This document shows, in pieces, positions 10,287 to 20,706 of a stretch of DNA of 64,000 bases. The stretch comes from Sporobolomyces roseus (Eukaryota; Basidiomycota; Microbotryomycetes; Sporidiobolales; Sporidiobolaceae): the NCBI GenBank assembly GCA_016617785.1, contig JADILM010000010.1:62001-126000 (forward strand), read 5' to 3'. Position 1 is the stretch's first letter. Each line of letters begins with the position of its first letter. Both the position numbers and the translations under genes were made by a program. Under the pieces are notes generated by a model that worked only from the letters and a program-made list of their open reading frames with translations, ran no database searches and was not told the origin of the DNA.

Positions 10287-11918
10287 ATGCAAGCTCTAAA
10301 GTATCTTTCACACCCGAATACAGTGCTCTTACGCTCGTCTTCGCTGAATAGGTCGACTTCATCGTCTTCATCAAACAGATCCATCGAGAAGGGTTCAGGA
10401 GCTATGGGAATAGCTGGTATCGCTACTGGGGGTATGTCAAAGTTTAATCAAGCTCACTGTATGGTCTAGCTGACTCTAGATCGTGTTCAGGTGGTCACTC
10501 TTCCTCGATTCCTCAACTACCCGACGAGATCATCCTACAAATCTTCGAATTGCTCAGAGAAGATGTGCAGGACTCGGAAGACTATTCCGAAATCGCTGCG
10601 GGCGCGAACTCGTATCTTCGCGTCAATCGCCGATTCTACTCGATCCTTCGTTCGTCTTGGTTCTCAGCTCTCTTCGACACTCGCTCGAAAGGAAGCGCAA
10701 GGCTTGTCAAGGTTTTACAGCAACCCCTGATCCTCACCTTCATCAAAGTAATCTCTATTACCTTCGAATCTGACTCGCCACCTTACGAAGAATTCGCCAA
10801 CTTGAATCGCCTCCTGAATCTTCACAAAGTCGACGCAACTTTCGATTATCTACGTGAGGAGGAGCAAGTCATCGAGGTTACCCGATTGTTGCGGCCGCTT
10901 GCCAGTTTACCGAAACTCGTGGATTTCAGGTTCTCCTCAACGCTCAAAACCTCTTTCGTATCATTCTCACTCGTCAAGATTGCCCCAAACCTCCAGTCCC
11001 TTCGACTAGTACTCGAAGACACCTGCCAGAAGCTATCGAATGTATTCACGACATGTCCGGACACTCTTCGACGGTTGGAATTGGACACCGCCGAGTCCAT
11101 GCGAGATCATGAATGGACTGCGATACCTTGGAGGACCATCGAGGAGATCACCGTGCGATCATCTCCCTCAACTTTACCAAGCTCGACTTGCAAGCGAGGT
11201 CTTTTCGATGCACTTGAGAACGCGCTTTACCCTGTCAGCGTGAATTCCCTTCGTTTCCGTCCTGATTCATCAGCCGGCACCTGACTGACCAGCTTCTTTG
11301 TTCAGCCACGTACCGAGCTTTTCACCGCTAAACGCATCGCTCTCAAGTCACTCAAGCTCACCTACGGTGTCAGGTCAAAGTCAGAGGCACTCTTTGATCT
11401 TCGAGATCTCTACGACGTTCTCGAGCTGCTGAGGCCGACTTCAATCAGAACCTTGGAAATCAAACTGAGTGGAGGGGATCACCAGGAATGGGGCGTGCCT
11501 ATTGCGCTGCCTTCGCTCGAGAAGCTCACTTTGAGCGGTCTTCACTCTTTACGCGACGGGGTGAGAGTACCTAATCCTTCTTCTCCGTATGATGATACTG
11601 ATGATTATTCTGATCTAGGCCAATTTCGCCACTCTCCGCCGCATCATCTGTTCCTTCCCTTCCCTTCGCGTCCTCCATCTCCGCTGGTTCATGCTCTGCA
11701 AAGATTCACCAATCACCAACGCAGTCAGCGAGCTCTCGCGAGGCGGTCTAGCATTTACGTACCCAGAATTAGGCGGAATCCTCTTGTACCTCGAAGAAGA
11801 TACTCAAGTTCTCGAAGTGATCTATCACGAATTCGATGCACAAGAATGGATCAAATGGTCTCGACTTGATCCTCCAGAGCAATTCAAGAAAGAGTTATAT
11901 CGCTACAACTTCAACTAG
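10287..11918 (+). CDS. F-box protein, subfamily B (copy B1, intact)
   Basis: Exons 10287-10288 (AT), 10352-10431, 10491-11233, 11306-11560 and 11619-11918. The proposed start codon is AT|G split by an intron that begins GCAAGC and ends TAG. The alternative is an internal ATG in the second exon (GSGAMGIAG). After a Ser-rich N-terminus comes SSSIPQLPDEIILQIFELL, a canonical F-box, then leucine-rich repeat-like segments (LPKLVDFRFSS, APNLQSLRLVL, LPSLEKLTLSGLHSL, FPSLRVLHLRW). It ends in an acidic/aromatic tail (LEVIYHEFDAQEWIKWSR). The overall plan matches subfamily A, but sequence identity is low, so I treat it as a separate subfamily. It presumably serves as an SCF ligase substrate receptor. 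The full frame is open, in contrast with its broken partner at 56248-57842. Confidence 0.78.
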
Positions 11919-12386
11919 GTGAACACGCCTATCTCGAGCAGAGTCCAGCGTCTCTTCCGTCACTCAATCTATATCGATGAAACAGATTCGAATTAATCTT
12001 TCGCTTCATCTACGCTTTTCACCTCTCGACTCAATCTATCACACGATCACTCTCCAATCTCACGCTTCAACTATCCCTAGCCTCGAATCTCAAGCTTGAA
12101 CTGTACCCTTTGCTTTATCAATTGAAACGAACCGAAACGATATGAAACCAAATCTCTCTGCTCCTTGCTTTCGCTGCAACTTCATCCTACACATACTCTA
12201 AGAGGACTGAGCTCAATGAGAGCGTCTCATTCGAAGCAAGAGACAGCGCGATTCAACTTCTCGCAATTTCGAGCCGAGAATTCGCTCTTCTCTTTCGAAA
12301 AGCTCGAGTGCGGCGAGAAAGTTGTTCAACTAGGAAAAGCATCTTCATTCGTTTCGAGCATCCTCTACCGAACATATTCTCTCCTT
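11919..12386. other. Convergent 3' spacer between F-box genes B1 and A2
   Basis: Non-coding by inspection. A stretch here (about 11985-12070) reappears in reverse orientation at about 56095-56180, the equivalent spacer in the inverted copy, so this spacer was part of the duplicated block. Confidence 0.55.
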
Positions 12387-14008
12387 TCAGAGCGTCCAAC
12401 AATCTTGATCGAATTCCTCACTCGCGTTCATTCGAGTCCACCTCATTTCCCGCTGTTCGTCTCTTCCTCGGTGAGTGAAAGTGATGACGCTCGATTGTCG
12501 AAGATAGACGAGTAGAGTCGAGAGTTCGGGGAAGCGGAAAAAGAGCGGCATCTTTTCGAGTTTCGACATTTCGTTGGCAGTCGAGGAAACGCCGAAGAAG
12601 GACGATCCGACGAGGTGAAGGTGAGCGAGCGAAGGAAGCGCATTGAGCAAGGAGAGAAGAGCCTGAAAGTTGTTCTGCAGAGAAGTCTACTCATCAGCGA
12701 CTTCGAGTATTGAGAGAGAGGGAAAGTATAGAGATTACCGTTTTTCTGAAACTGCAAGTCCCTGATAACTTCAGGATGTTGAGTTCGCGAAGCTTGAAGC
12801 GCGCTGATGGATTCGGAATCAAGGCGAGTGCGAGCAATTCGAGCTGAACGAGGTCGGTGAAAGCGAGAAGGTCCAACAGCTGTTCGCGATCAGTTGTTGT
12901 GAAGAATCTGTACTGAGGGTGGGAGGCCATCAAGGTGAGTCCGAAATCGAGAGTAAAGCGTTTGAGTGGTATCTTCCAGACGTTTGTGATTCGACCGATC
13001 GAGTGCTGGACGCAATGCGGAAAGCATCAGTTCAGAAATTGTCAAAGAGCAGAATCCGTAGCGATCTTACAGCATTTCCAGTGATTGCCAGCTTGAGTCC
13101 TTCGAGCACAATATCCGCAAAAGGCAAACAACCACTCCATCCACGTAGATCGAGCGAGCGAATACTGGACCAGTCGAACCGGAAGAAGTCTGCTGATAAA
13201 TCGGGTGACCACTGATAAACGTCGGCGCGAAAACCTCCCTCGATGGCTTGCGAGACACAAGGTACTCCTCCGATCGAGAAGGATACAAGAGGAATGATAA
13301 CTGGCTTGTGAGCGAGATAACGATAAAGGAAACCGGAGAGAGGGGCCAATTGACGAGGTGAATGGAGACTCAAATACTTGAGGCTGACTAGATTGACGAG
13401 ACCGCCCGCTATTGTTGTAAATGAGCCGATACTCGCGTGCTCGGGAATGTGGAGAGCGAGGTGAGTGAGCAGAGGGAGGCGCAAGAAGACTGAGCTGAGA
13501 AGATTGTAGAGGTGATTCGTAAGGGGAACGATCAAGAATCGGATATAGCTTGGTCTTTTGGCATCCATGTGTATTCCTGCTAAGCGGCTGTCGAGTTGCG
13601 ATTCCTGGATTGTGAGGCGCCTTGACCAGATCGAACGAGTAATTTCGAAAAGTCTCTTGTTAATCAGGAAGTTGATCATCTGAAGAGGCACGACTGCGAA
13701 GGGCGATGTACTCTGCGACCTGTAGACTTGCTGAAAAGCAAGAAAGATGACCTCGTCAGGTAGATCGAGGAGGGAAACTCGAGGCCGAGGTGGTGTTGGA
13801 GAAGCTAGCACAGAAGGGTTCACAAGGTCAGTGCCCATCGTGTTACCCTAGGGTAGACTACACACCTTCGTCCAGTCTCACGTCGCCCTCTTGCTCCTGT
13901 TTGATGCGATTGGACTTTGTTGATCTAGTTGGACGATTCGACCTAGAACAGCGAGGAAGCATCAGGGCGTCGTGTAGATAGCTCGAGAGCATTCTGAGAT
14001 GCTTACAT
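12387..14008 (-). CDS. F-box protein, subfamily A (copy A2)
   Basis: Minus-strand exons 14008-14007 (AT), 13942-13866, 13804-13071, 13005-12739 and 12674-12387. The start codon is split AT|G, with a GTAAGC donor and a CTAG acceptor. The N-terminus MSNRPTRSTKSNRIKQEQEG is basic. The F-box is VSLLDLPDEVIFLAFQQVY, then LINKRLFEITRSIWSRRLTI and QLDSRLAGIH. Leucine-rich segments follow (LRLPLLTHLALHIPE, LVNLVSLKYLSLHSP, FKLRELNILKLSG, LPSLAHLHLVGSSFFG). It ends MRWTRMNASEEFDQDCWTL, the subfamily A tail. The final exon is 288 nt, identical in length to that of copy A1. It lies head-to-tail with the TPR gene upstream, an order repeated in the inverted copy. Probable SCF ubiquitin-ligase adaptor; target unknown. 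Confidence 0.82.
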
Positions 14009-14445
14009 AGTAGTCTGGGAAGTGAAGCTGAGCAATTCCAGTCGAGTTGAGGTGAAAGTAGGAATCCAACTTGAGAGTGAAATTTCGCAAGTTTGGAAAT
14101 CTCGCAAAGTCGAAAAAGGTAGCTCTCGTTGTACAGCTTGACTCTCTTCGATTCAGCTAGAGAAGCTGAGAGATGTAGAGATTGAAAGCCTTTCGACTTG
14201 CCTTTCGATGCAAACCGTCGCGCGAGAAGAGTGGATTCGCAGAGACTCAGAGGGAGCGGTTCTCTTGCACGATAGTCCCGGGGTATCGATGATATGAGAA
14301 AGAAGGAACGATGGTAACCTCGAACCAGCGAGTATTCCACATTCCAGAAGTTGCGAGTAAGGGTGAAACAACAACGGTGAAACGTAAACGAAACCAAACC
14401 CAAACCTCTAAAGTGTCTGTTCCTCTACCCTCTACCTTACAACGT

Positions 14446-16383
14446 TCACATAGCCCACCAAGCCCCTTCTGCACCTTCCGACCCATCCCTCACTCTTCTC
14501 ACACGTTCTTCCTCAAGTTCCCTCGCTCCTCCTTCCTCAGCAGCTCCTGCGAAAGACCATTGCTCCCCTTCCACGTTCACCGCTTCCGCTTCCTCCTGCT
14601 CCGAGATATCTCGCATTGGCGCACGTCTTGTCGATCGCTTGAGGGTAGAAGAGCCTTGCAAGTTTTGGAGGACGAGCGTTGATCTTCGTCCGATTCGTTC
14701 TTTCACTGGATCGACGTATTCGAGTGCCTGTCAACGGCTACCAAGGATTATCAGCATAATCGAGTCGGATGATCAAGGAGGGGCGACTGACTTCTTCTAG
14801 CAGTGTCTTTGCGAGAGGTGGATTTGATTCCTTGAGGATTTCACCCGTCCTCATGAGACAACTTCCTTCGGCTTGTCGTTCGTTCCCTACTTCCGCAAAC
14901 AACCTCCTGGCCTGTACTTCCTCGAACCGATCCATGAGCTCGCGAAAGGGGAACTAATGCGAAAGAACGAAGCCGTACCTCTGTCAGATAATCGACTGCT
15001 AATTCGTTCGAGTCGACCTTGAGCATCACCAATGCTAGTCGATAAAGCGACCATGCTTCATCCGTCTTCGCTTCGATCTGTCTGAATAGCGTTGAAGACT
15101 GTGCGAGAACCCGATCTCTACAAATCAGGACTGGTCGAAAGCTTGATCCGTAGAAACGCCGACGCACCTCTTCGAAGAACTGCACAGCAGCTTGAAACGA
15201 TTTCTGACCTGTACAAATCTTCCCTAGCTGATAACTGCAATTCCCATCCTGTTTCGGTTGATTCCCTAATCTTCGAAAAACGACTCGAGCCTATCAAACA
15301 AAACCTCGTTCAGTTCGCATCCTCGTGATTGAGAAAGGGAGAAGGTTACTTGTAGGAAGTGATTGTAAGCTGCTTGTTTGTCGGTATGAAGCAGGACTTC
15401 TCCGATCGAATACAAAGCTCTTCCTTCTTTCTCTTGATCTCCAATCTTCATGTACAGTAGCAGAGCCTGCAGTCCCTCCAAGGCTACCCATCAGTAAGGA
15501 CTCCAAGTGATGCGAAGCCAGAAAGAAGCTGACCTGTCTCCAATGAAACAACGAGCTCTCGACATCTCGTTGATTCCTTCTCCCTCCAAAAAGATTCCCC
15601 AGTTCTGCTAAGCACATCGCTTCTTTGTCGTTGTTTCCTAGTTCCGCGTAGATAAGAGCCGCCTGATCGTTCACGAGTGATCAGCTAAGCAAAAAAGCAG
15701 CGGGAATATTGTACGATGGACTCACCTTTTTGAGGTAGTCTGAAGCGGAGAGTAAATCGAATGATACGAGCGATAGTTGATACAGCGTCGTCGCTTCCTC
15801 TGTGAACCTTGACCATCTTGAACTCAGCGGTACTCGTGAGTTGTGAAGATAGCCAGACACTCACTTTCTGAATCTCCAATCATTCGAAACAAACTCAAAG
15901 CCTGTCAATCATAACCTCTTCGCCGAGTCAGCTTGTACAGAGATTACTCGACAAAGAAGGCTGTCTTGACTGACCTCTTCGAATGCCGTCTTCGCTTCAC
16001 TCCAATCTCTTCTCTTCTTTGCATTCCATCCGACTCTTCCAAAAGAGATTCCAGCTTGCCAATAACATTTCTCTCGTTTCTTCTTCTGACCTTTCAATTC
16101 TCCAAATACACTAGCAGCTGCACATCGCTTGCCTCACTATCAGCTCCATTTGAAGGAGATAGGAGAGAAGTGAGAGAGACGTACCTTGTAAGAAATGAGC
16201 GATTGCAGCCTGAGGATTATCTCTACTTATGTACAATCCACTCTCATACAATGCTTTAGCTTCCTCGAATGCTTCTCTACCTTGTGAGAGTTGGAGAGGT
16301 TCTAGCGTTGAGTGATGAATTGCGGGAGGAGTCGAAGTCGAAGTCTCTTGATCTTCTGTAATAGGTGGTAGAGGTACACTCAT
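14446..16383 (-). CDS. TPR-repeat protein (alpha-SNAP-like helical repeats), left copy
   Basis: A minus-strand gene of about nine or ten short exons starting MSVPLPPITEDQETSTST. Most internal exons encode one helical-pair repeat of about 40 residues, ending in a glutamate or glutamine at the intron and resuming with ALxLF or ARxLF. Examples: ALSLFRMIGDSE, AALIYAELGNNDKEAMCLAE, ALLLYMKIGDQEKEGRALYS, ARVVFRRLGNQPKQDGNCSY, SSTLFRQIEAKTDEAWSLYR, ARRLFAEVGNERQAEGSCLM. This is the TPR pattern, resembling soluble adaptor scaffolds such as alpha-SNAP or LGN; no catalytic motif is seen. The C-terminal 60 residues are acidic and end GAEGAWWAM. A close paralogue with the same exon plan lies inverted at 50951-52902. 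Function unknown; protein-protein interaction is likely. Confidence 0.8.
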
Positions 16384-16682
16384 TGGAAAATTAGCATCTT
16401 TTGGGAGAGGAGAACTGAAGGGGGAGAAGGAGAGAGAGAGAGGGAGGGAGAGGAGAGACGTTTGATCAAGGATAGGGGTAACGATTCATGTTTCTCGCAA
16501 CAATTCTCGAGTGAAGCAGCAAAAGGTCATAGAGGCTTATGTACACTCGAGAACAGGCGAGAGTGAAGGAGCAAAGTTGAAATTGACAATACTGAATTTT
16601 GACATTTCGCAACAACCTCGGAAGACTTTACAACCACTACTGAACAGACTCGATGACCCCTTTGCCAGCTCATCAACTTCGA

Positions 16683-18148
16683 TTAGACGATCTCCCTTCC
16701 AGGGACGACGGGATGACTCGAACTCAATCCACCGTCGACGGGCAAAGCGATCCCATTGACCTGTTCGATCCTCAAAGCATACACGCATTAGTACAGCTCC
16801 CACTCAAGCAGTGCGTGTGAGGAATGACGAAACGAACGTAGGAAGAATCATCTGAAGCGAGGAACAAAGCAGCACCTGCGATTTCTTCTGCGATACCGAA
16901 CCTAATCGCTCATTCACTCTTCATCGTCAGCTCCTCTAAATCACCCTGACAGAGTAGATTAAAGGAGTGCTAACCTTCTCAGAGGGTTCAATTGACCGAC
17001 TTTACCCAAAGTACCCCTCTCCTTCGCTGCTTCAAACGTGAAACTAGTCATTCCAGTCTCGATCAATCCTGGACAAATCGCATTCTATCCATCTCCCCAT
17101 CTCTATGTCAGTCGAGGTGTAAGACAGCGAAGAGGTAGGAAGACGAACGACTCGAATACCGGTTCCTGCGAGAGCTTGAGCAGAAGTGTTTGCTAAGTTG
17201 ATGACAGCTGCTTTCGAGGCCGAGTAGTCTTGCGGTCCTGCTCCAGAGCGAATGCCGGCGACTAGTTTCAGCATGCGAGAGAGCGAATCCATCAGTCAAG
17301 ACGACCAAGCACGAGGAAGGAAAAGGGAAACGTACCGGATGCGGTCAGAACGATTGAAGCGCCAATGAGATCAGATGGGTTACGCTTCATTGCGTTGGAA
17401 GCATGCTTGACTGCGATGAAGCACCTGTACAGGGGAACCGGAAACTCAGATCAATTGGCGTCTCGAATGAACTGAGTTCGAATTTTCGCGTACGATAGTG
17501 TGTTGACCCTGAATACTTCCGTCGCGCTCTCTTCGTCGAACCCATCGAGAGTCATGTTGCTCCCAACAGTTCCAGCATTCGCAAAGAAAAAATCCAATCT
17601 CCTCTCCTCCTCGATTGCTCTCTCGCATATTGATTGAATAAGTTGAGTATCCGCTGCGTCTCCGTCAAAGTAAGTGACCTGGAGACAACTAAGGAGTCAG
17701 GAAGAGTGTACAGAAGACAGAGGAGCGAGGGTTACCTTGAGAGATGGGTAGTTTGATTCGAGTTCTTTCTTGAGTCGAGGGAGAGATTCCGCTGCGAAAT
17801 CGAGAACGTAAAGATGTTTCGCTCCTGTGACACTCAAACAAGCAACCAGTCAATACGAGCGTGTAGGCTGGTCGCGACGTCAAACTCACCTTCTCTCGCG
17901 AGTAATCTAGCCGTAGCTCGTCTGCGAAACCCCCCTCAACTATCATCAGCTCATTTCCCTTTTCCCTCCGAAGACGAATACGTGACTTACCCAATCCCTT
18001 TCTCACTCCCTACTCCAGTCAAAATAGCTACTTTCCCTTGAAATCTCCCAGTTCCTTTCGTTCCTTCGAAATGAGTTTTAACTTGATTCAGTCGGGACAA
18101 AGTACGTTCTTGTGCTTGTCGGAGTGCTTCAGCTGATAGCTTGGCCAT
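16683..18148 (-). CDS. Short-chain dehydrogenase/reductase
   Basis: Multi-exon minus-strand gene starting [15 protein letters not shown] and ending VVPGREIV. The Rossmann dinucleotide motif is split by an intron: [15 protein letters not shown] followed by [35 protein letters not shown] and NTLS follow, then the catalytic pair in [16 protein letters not shown] (YxxxK) and the tail [10 protein letters not shown]. The C-terminal block reads [20 protein letters not shown] then ALPVDGGLS. This is a classical SDR of about 290-300 residues using NAD(P)H. Substrate cannot be read from sequence; the LDFFFANAG variant of the NNAG motif is common in fungal members. Its last exon is duplicated as a stub beside the inverted TPR copy at about 50580, which marks one edge of the segmental duplication. 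Confidence 0.88.
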
Positions 18149-18363
18149 TGCTACGTATACTGAAGGAGCGTAAAGAGGAGTGGAGAAGAAGGAGAAGGGA
18201 AGAGAAGGGTAACCGATTGCCGAGTTGAGGGGCTTCGACTTTGTATTCAATGCAAACATAAGGTTCAATTTGGCGCAAACCCCGGTTCGACTCAAACCGA
18301 CCTATTTCCGACTTTCTCGACTTTCTCCATCGACGAATCAGGCATACAAAGAACGGGATTCGA

Positions 18364-20217
18364 ATGCAGAACGCACTACTAGATCAAATTCAGAAAGGAA
18401 AGGGGTTGAAGAAGGTACAAACAGTAGACAAGTCTGGTCCTGCTGTAGCTGGTAAGCGCACACCTTCACTGTTAAGAGCTCTGTACGAATGAGCTGACTC
18501 GATAACTCTCACTCCCTCTCAATCTGTCACTTCCCTGTCTTTCAACGATGACGATTATTTCCCTTTCTTTGCCTTTTCCCCAAATGAACAGGAGCTGTAA
18601 TTGATGGATCAGCACCCAAGAAATCTGCACCTTCCATACCACGAGCTCCACCAATTCCAGGCGCAAGCTCAGCGGGAGGAAATGATGAGAGTTCGACTCC
18701 CTCGGCCCCTCAACTCGGTGGAATCTTTGCGGGAGTAGGAATGCCCACCTTGAAGAAGACGGGCGCTCCAGTCGCTAGTAGCTTGAGTGCAAGTGCGAGT
18801 GCCCCAGGAAGACCGAGTGCTCCTCGTGAGTTTCGAAACGACGCATATCTACGATTTCCGTAAGCTGATAGGGCATGTTCGATGCTCGCAGCTCCGTCCA
18901 CACCAAGAGCACCTCCACCAAGGCCTTCAGCTGTCCCTCCTGGAAGACCGAGTGCAGCTCCTCCAGCTCGTGAGTTGCTATTCTACTTTTCCCTTCTGCA
19001 CAATTCTGCTCGATACTGACGATTCGCATCAATCACTTCAATTACGTTCAGCTCCACCTCCTCCTCCATCATCTATGAGACCTTCTGCACCTCGTAAGCT
19101 CGACCATTCCTCGGCTTTCACCTTCTCGTTGCTCTCTCGAAAATACTGATTTTCGCTCGTTTGGCTTTGTTTAGCTCCGGCTCCTCCAATGCCGCCTTCG
19201 AGAGCTATGCCTACTCCCCCGAGTAGACCTACCGCTGGTCCGCCAGCGCCACCTCGTGAGTCTGAGTCTAGGTTTCAGCGATAGGTTGTTGCTCAACTGA
19301 GAGGAGTCAACGAAACTGAGCGCACTTCTTCGGGTCACAGCTCCACCACCACCTCCTCCTTCTTCTTCTGCGCCGAGTAGGCCAGCCGCACCTCGTAAGT
19401 TCGATTTCCAGCTGATCACCAAACTTCTTCTACTGGAAACACTGATTTCACCTCGATCCTTACAGCTCCCGCCCCCCCTCAACCTCCCTCAAGATCTACA
19501 CCTCTACCTCCATCCCGTCCAGCAGTAGCTCCTCCTTCGAGGCCCCCAGTCGCCCTTCCTTCGCGTCCAAATCCTCCTCTCCCTCCCGCTCGTTCAACTC
19601 CCGCTCTTCCATCCCATTCCGTGCCAACTCCTCCATCACGACCTACACCTCCTCCGACCCCCTCATCGCGTCCTCCCCCTGCACCACCCTCTCGAAAACC
19701 TCCTCCTTCAATCGGAAATTCTCAACCTCCTTCATTACCTTCTCGATCGGTACCCCCTCCTCCTCCTTCGAGACCTACTTCTATTACATCCATTCCAGCT
19801 CCTCCAGCGAATGGTCCACCTTCAAGAGCCCCTCCTCCAATCGTACAAGGTTTCTCATCAATGTCAAACACTCCCTCGACTCCTCCGATTTCTCAACCAT
19901 CCCCTATCTCTCGTCCATCAGCACCTCCACCACCTCCTCCACCAACTCGTTCAGCCGCTCCTCCACCCCCCATCCAATCTTCTCCCTCGACACAATCTCA
20001 ATCCTACTCTGCTCCTCCCCCTCCCGCAACTTCAACCCCAATGAATGGCGCTTCACTCTCCAGGATTCCGTCTCCACCAACAGTATTGGCACTCCCTAAT
20101 GCACCAACCAGGACTTTTCCAGAGAGTGGAATGTTTCCTAGTCCTAGACCGTTTGATGCGGCACAAGGAATGGGGAGGAAGAAATTAGGGACTTGGGATT
20201 ATAAGAGTCACATGTAG
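18364..20217 (+). CDS. Verprolin/WIP-like proline-rich actin regulator with N-terminal WH2
   Basis: Starts MQNALLDQIQKGKGLKKVQT, a WH2 actin-binding motif (ALLxQI...LKKV), followed by VDKSGPAVAG. The rest is a long Pro/Ser-rich chain with many PPPPP and PSRP modules that would bind SH3, EVH1 or profilin partners. It ends RPFDAAQGMGRKKLGTWDYK SHM. Vrp1/WIP proteins bind monomeric actin and WASP/Las17 and promote Arp2/3-driven actin polymerisation at endocytic sites. The 5' half is cut into small exons that nearly all end in a codon split after its first base (C|GTGAGT) and resume AG|CTCC, so the exons are phase-symmetric. The last exon, from about 19467, is the largest. The C-terminal WASP-binding motif is weak. 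The start codon is the first ATG of the WH2 exon; an upstream exon is possible. Confidence 0.8.
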
Positions 20218-20706
20218 TCAACGAGAGGAGAGTTGCCCAGGTGATGATCAGAAGAAAAGGGGCGGGATGAGAAGAAGAAAAAAAGTGAGTGAAAGGGAAT
20301 GGTTGTGGAGTGAGGAGAACGAGGTGGGAAGATGAAGAGTCTGTTGTCTGTATAGAGGAGGGAGAACTGAAGGGGAAAGGAGGAAATCGTAGCGTTGGAA
20401 GGCTTAGGTCAGTAAAGTCGGAAATAGATCAAGACTAATTTTTTCCTCAAAATTCCGAGTTTCAAGTCGGCAAGAACAGAGCATGAGAGAGGACTGGTGC
20501 ATCGAAACTTGGTTTCTCGCTCATCAGGTCTGAGAGCGGCTCACTCAGCTTCGTCTGCATACAAGGCTTGAAGCCGAGCGAAAGAACAAAGTAACCCCAG
20601 CGAACGAGAACAAAGAATAATGATAACAACAAGCTCTCCTTACCCTTCTTTCCAGTGAGTTCTATAACGATCGTTTCCCCCATCTCTAGACATCTGTGCC
20701 CCAGTT
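20218..20706. other. Convergent 3' intergenic region
   Basis: Between the verprolin stop (+) and the endopolyphosphatase stop (-). Purine-rich after 20220; no gene or structured RNA recognised. Confidence 0.5.

Larger units (their letters stand above)
8396..16749 (+). repeat. Left arm of an inverted segmental duplication
   Basis: Gene order A1(+), B1(+), A2(-), TPR(-), dehydrogenase end(-). The right arm reads dehydrogenase stub(+), TPR(+), A2'(+), B1'(-), A1'(-): exactly the reverse complement order. Similarity is high in the TPR genes and moderate in the F-box genes and spacers. Confidence 0.9.

Noticed and set aside
12165..12515. 116-codon plus-strand frame between F-box B1 and A2
   Set aside because: It overlaps the last exon of F-box A2 on the other strand and the convergent spacer; no motif.
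16511..16803. Open frames repeated at 50422-50844
   Set aside because: They lie in the TPR 5' flank and dehydrogenase 3' end. The match is explained by the segmental duplication.
18270..18310. GGTTCGACTC-like tRNA B-box sequence
   Set aside because: No acceptor stem, anticodon arm or A box can be placed around it. No tRNA, rRNA or CRISPR array was found anywhere in the window.
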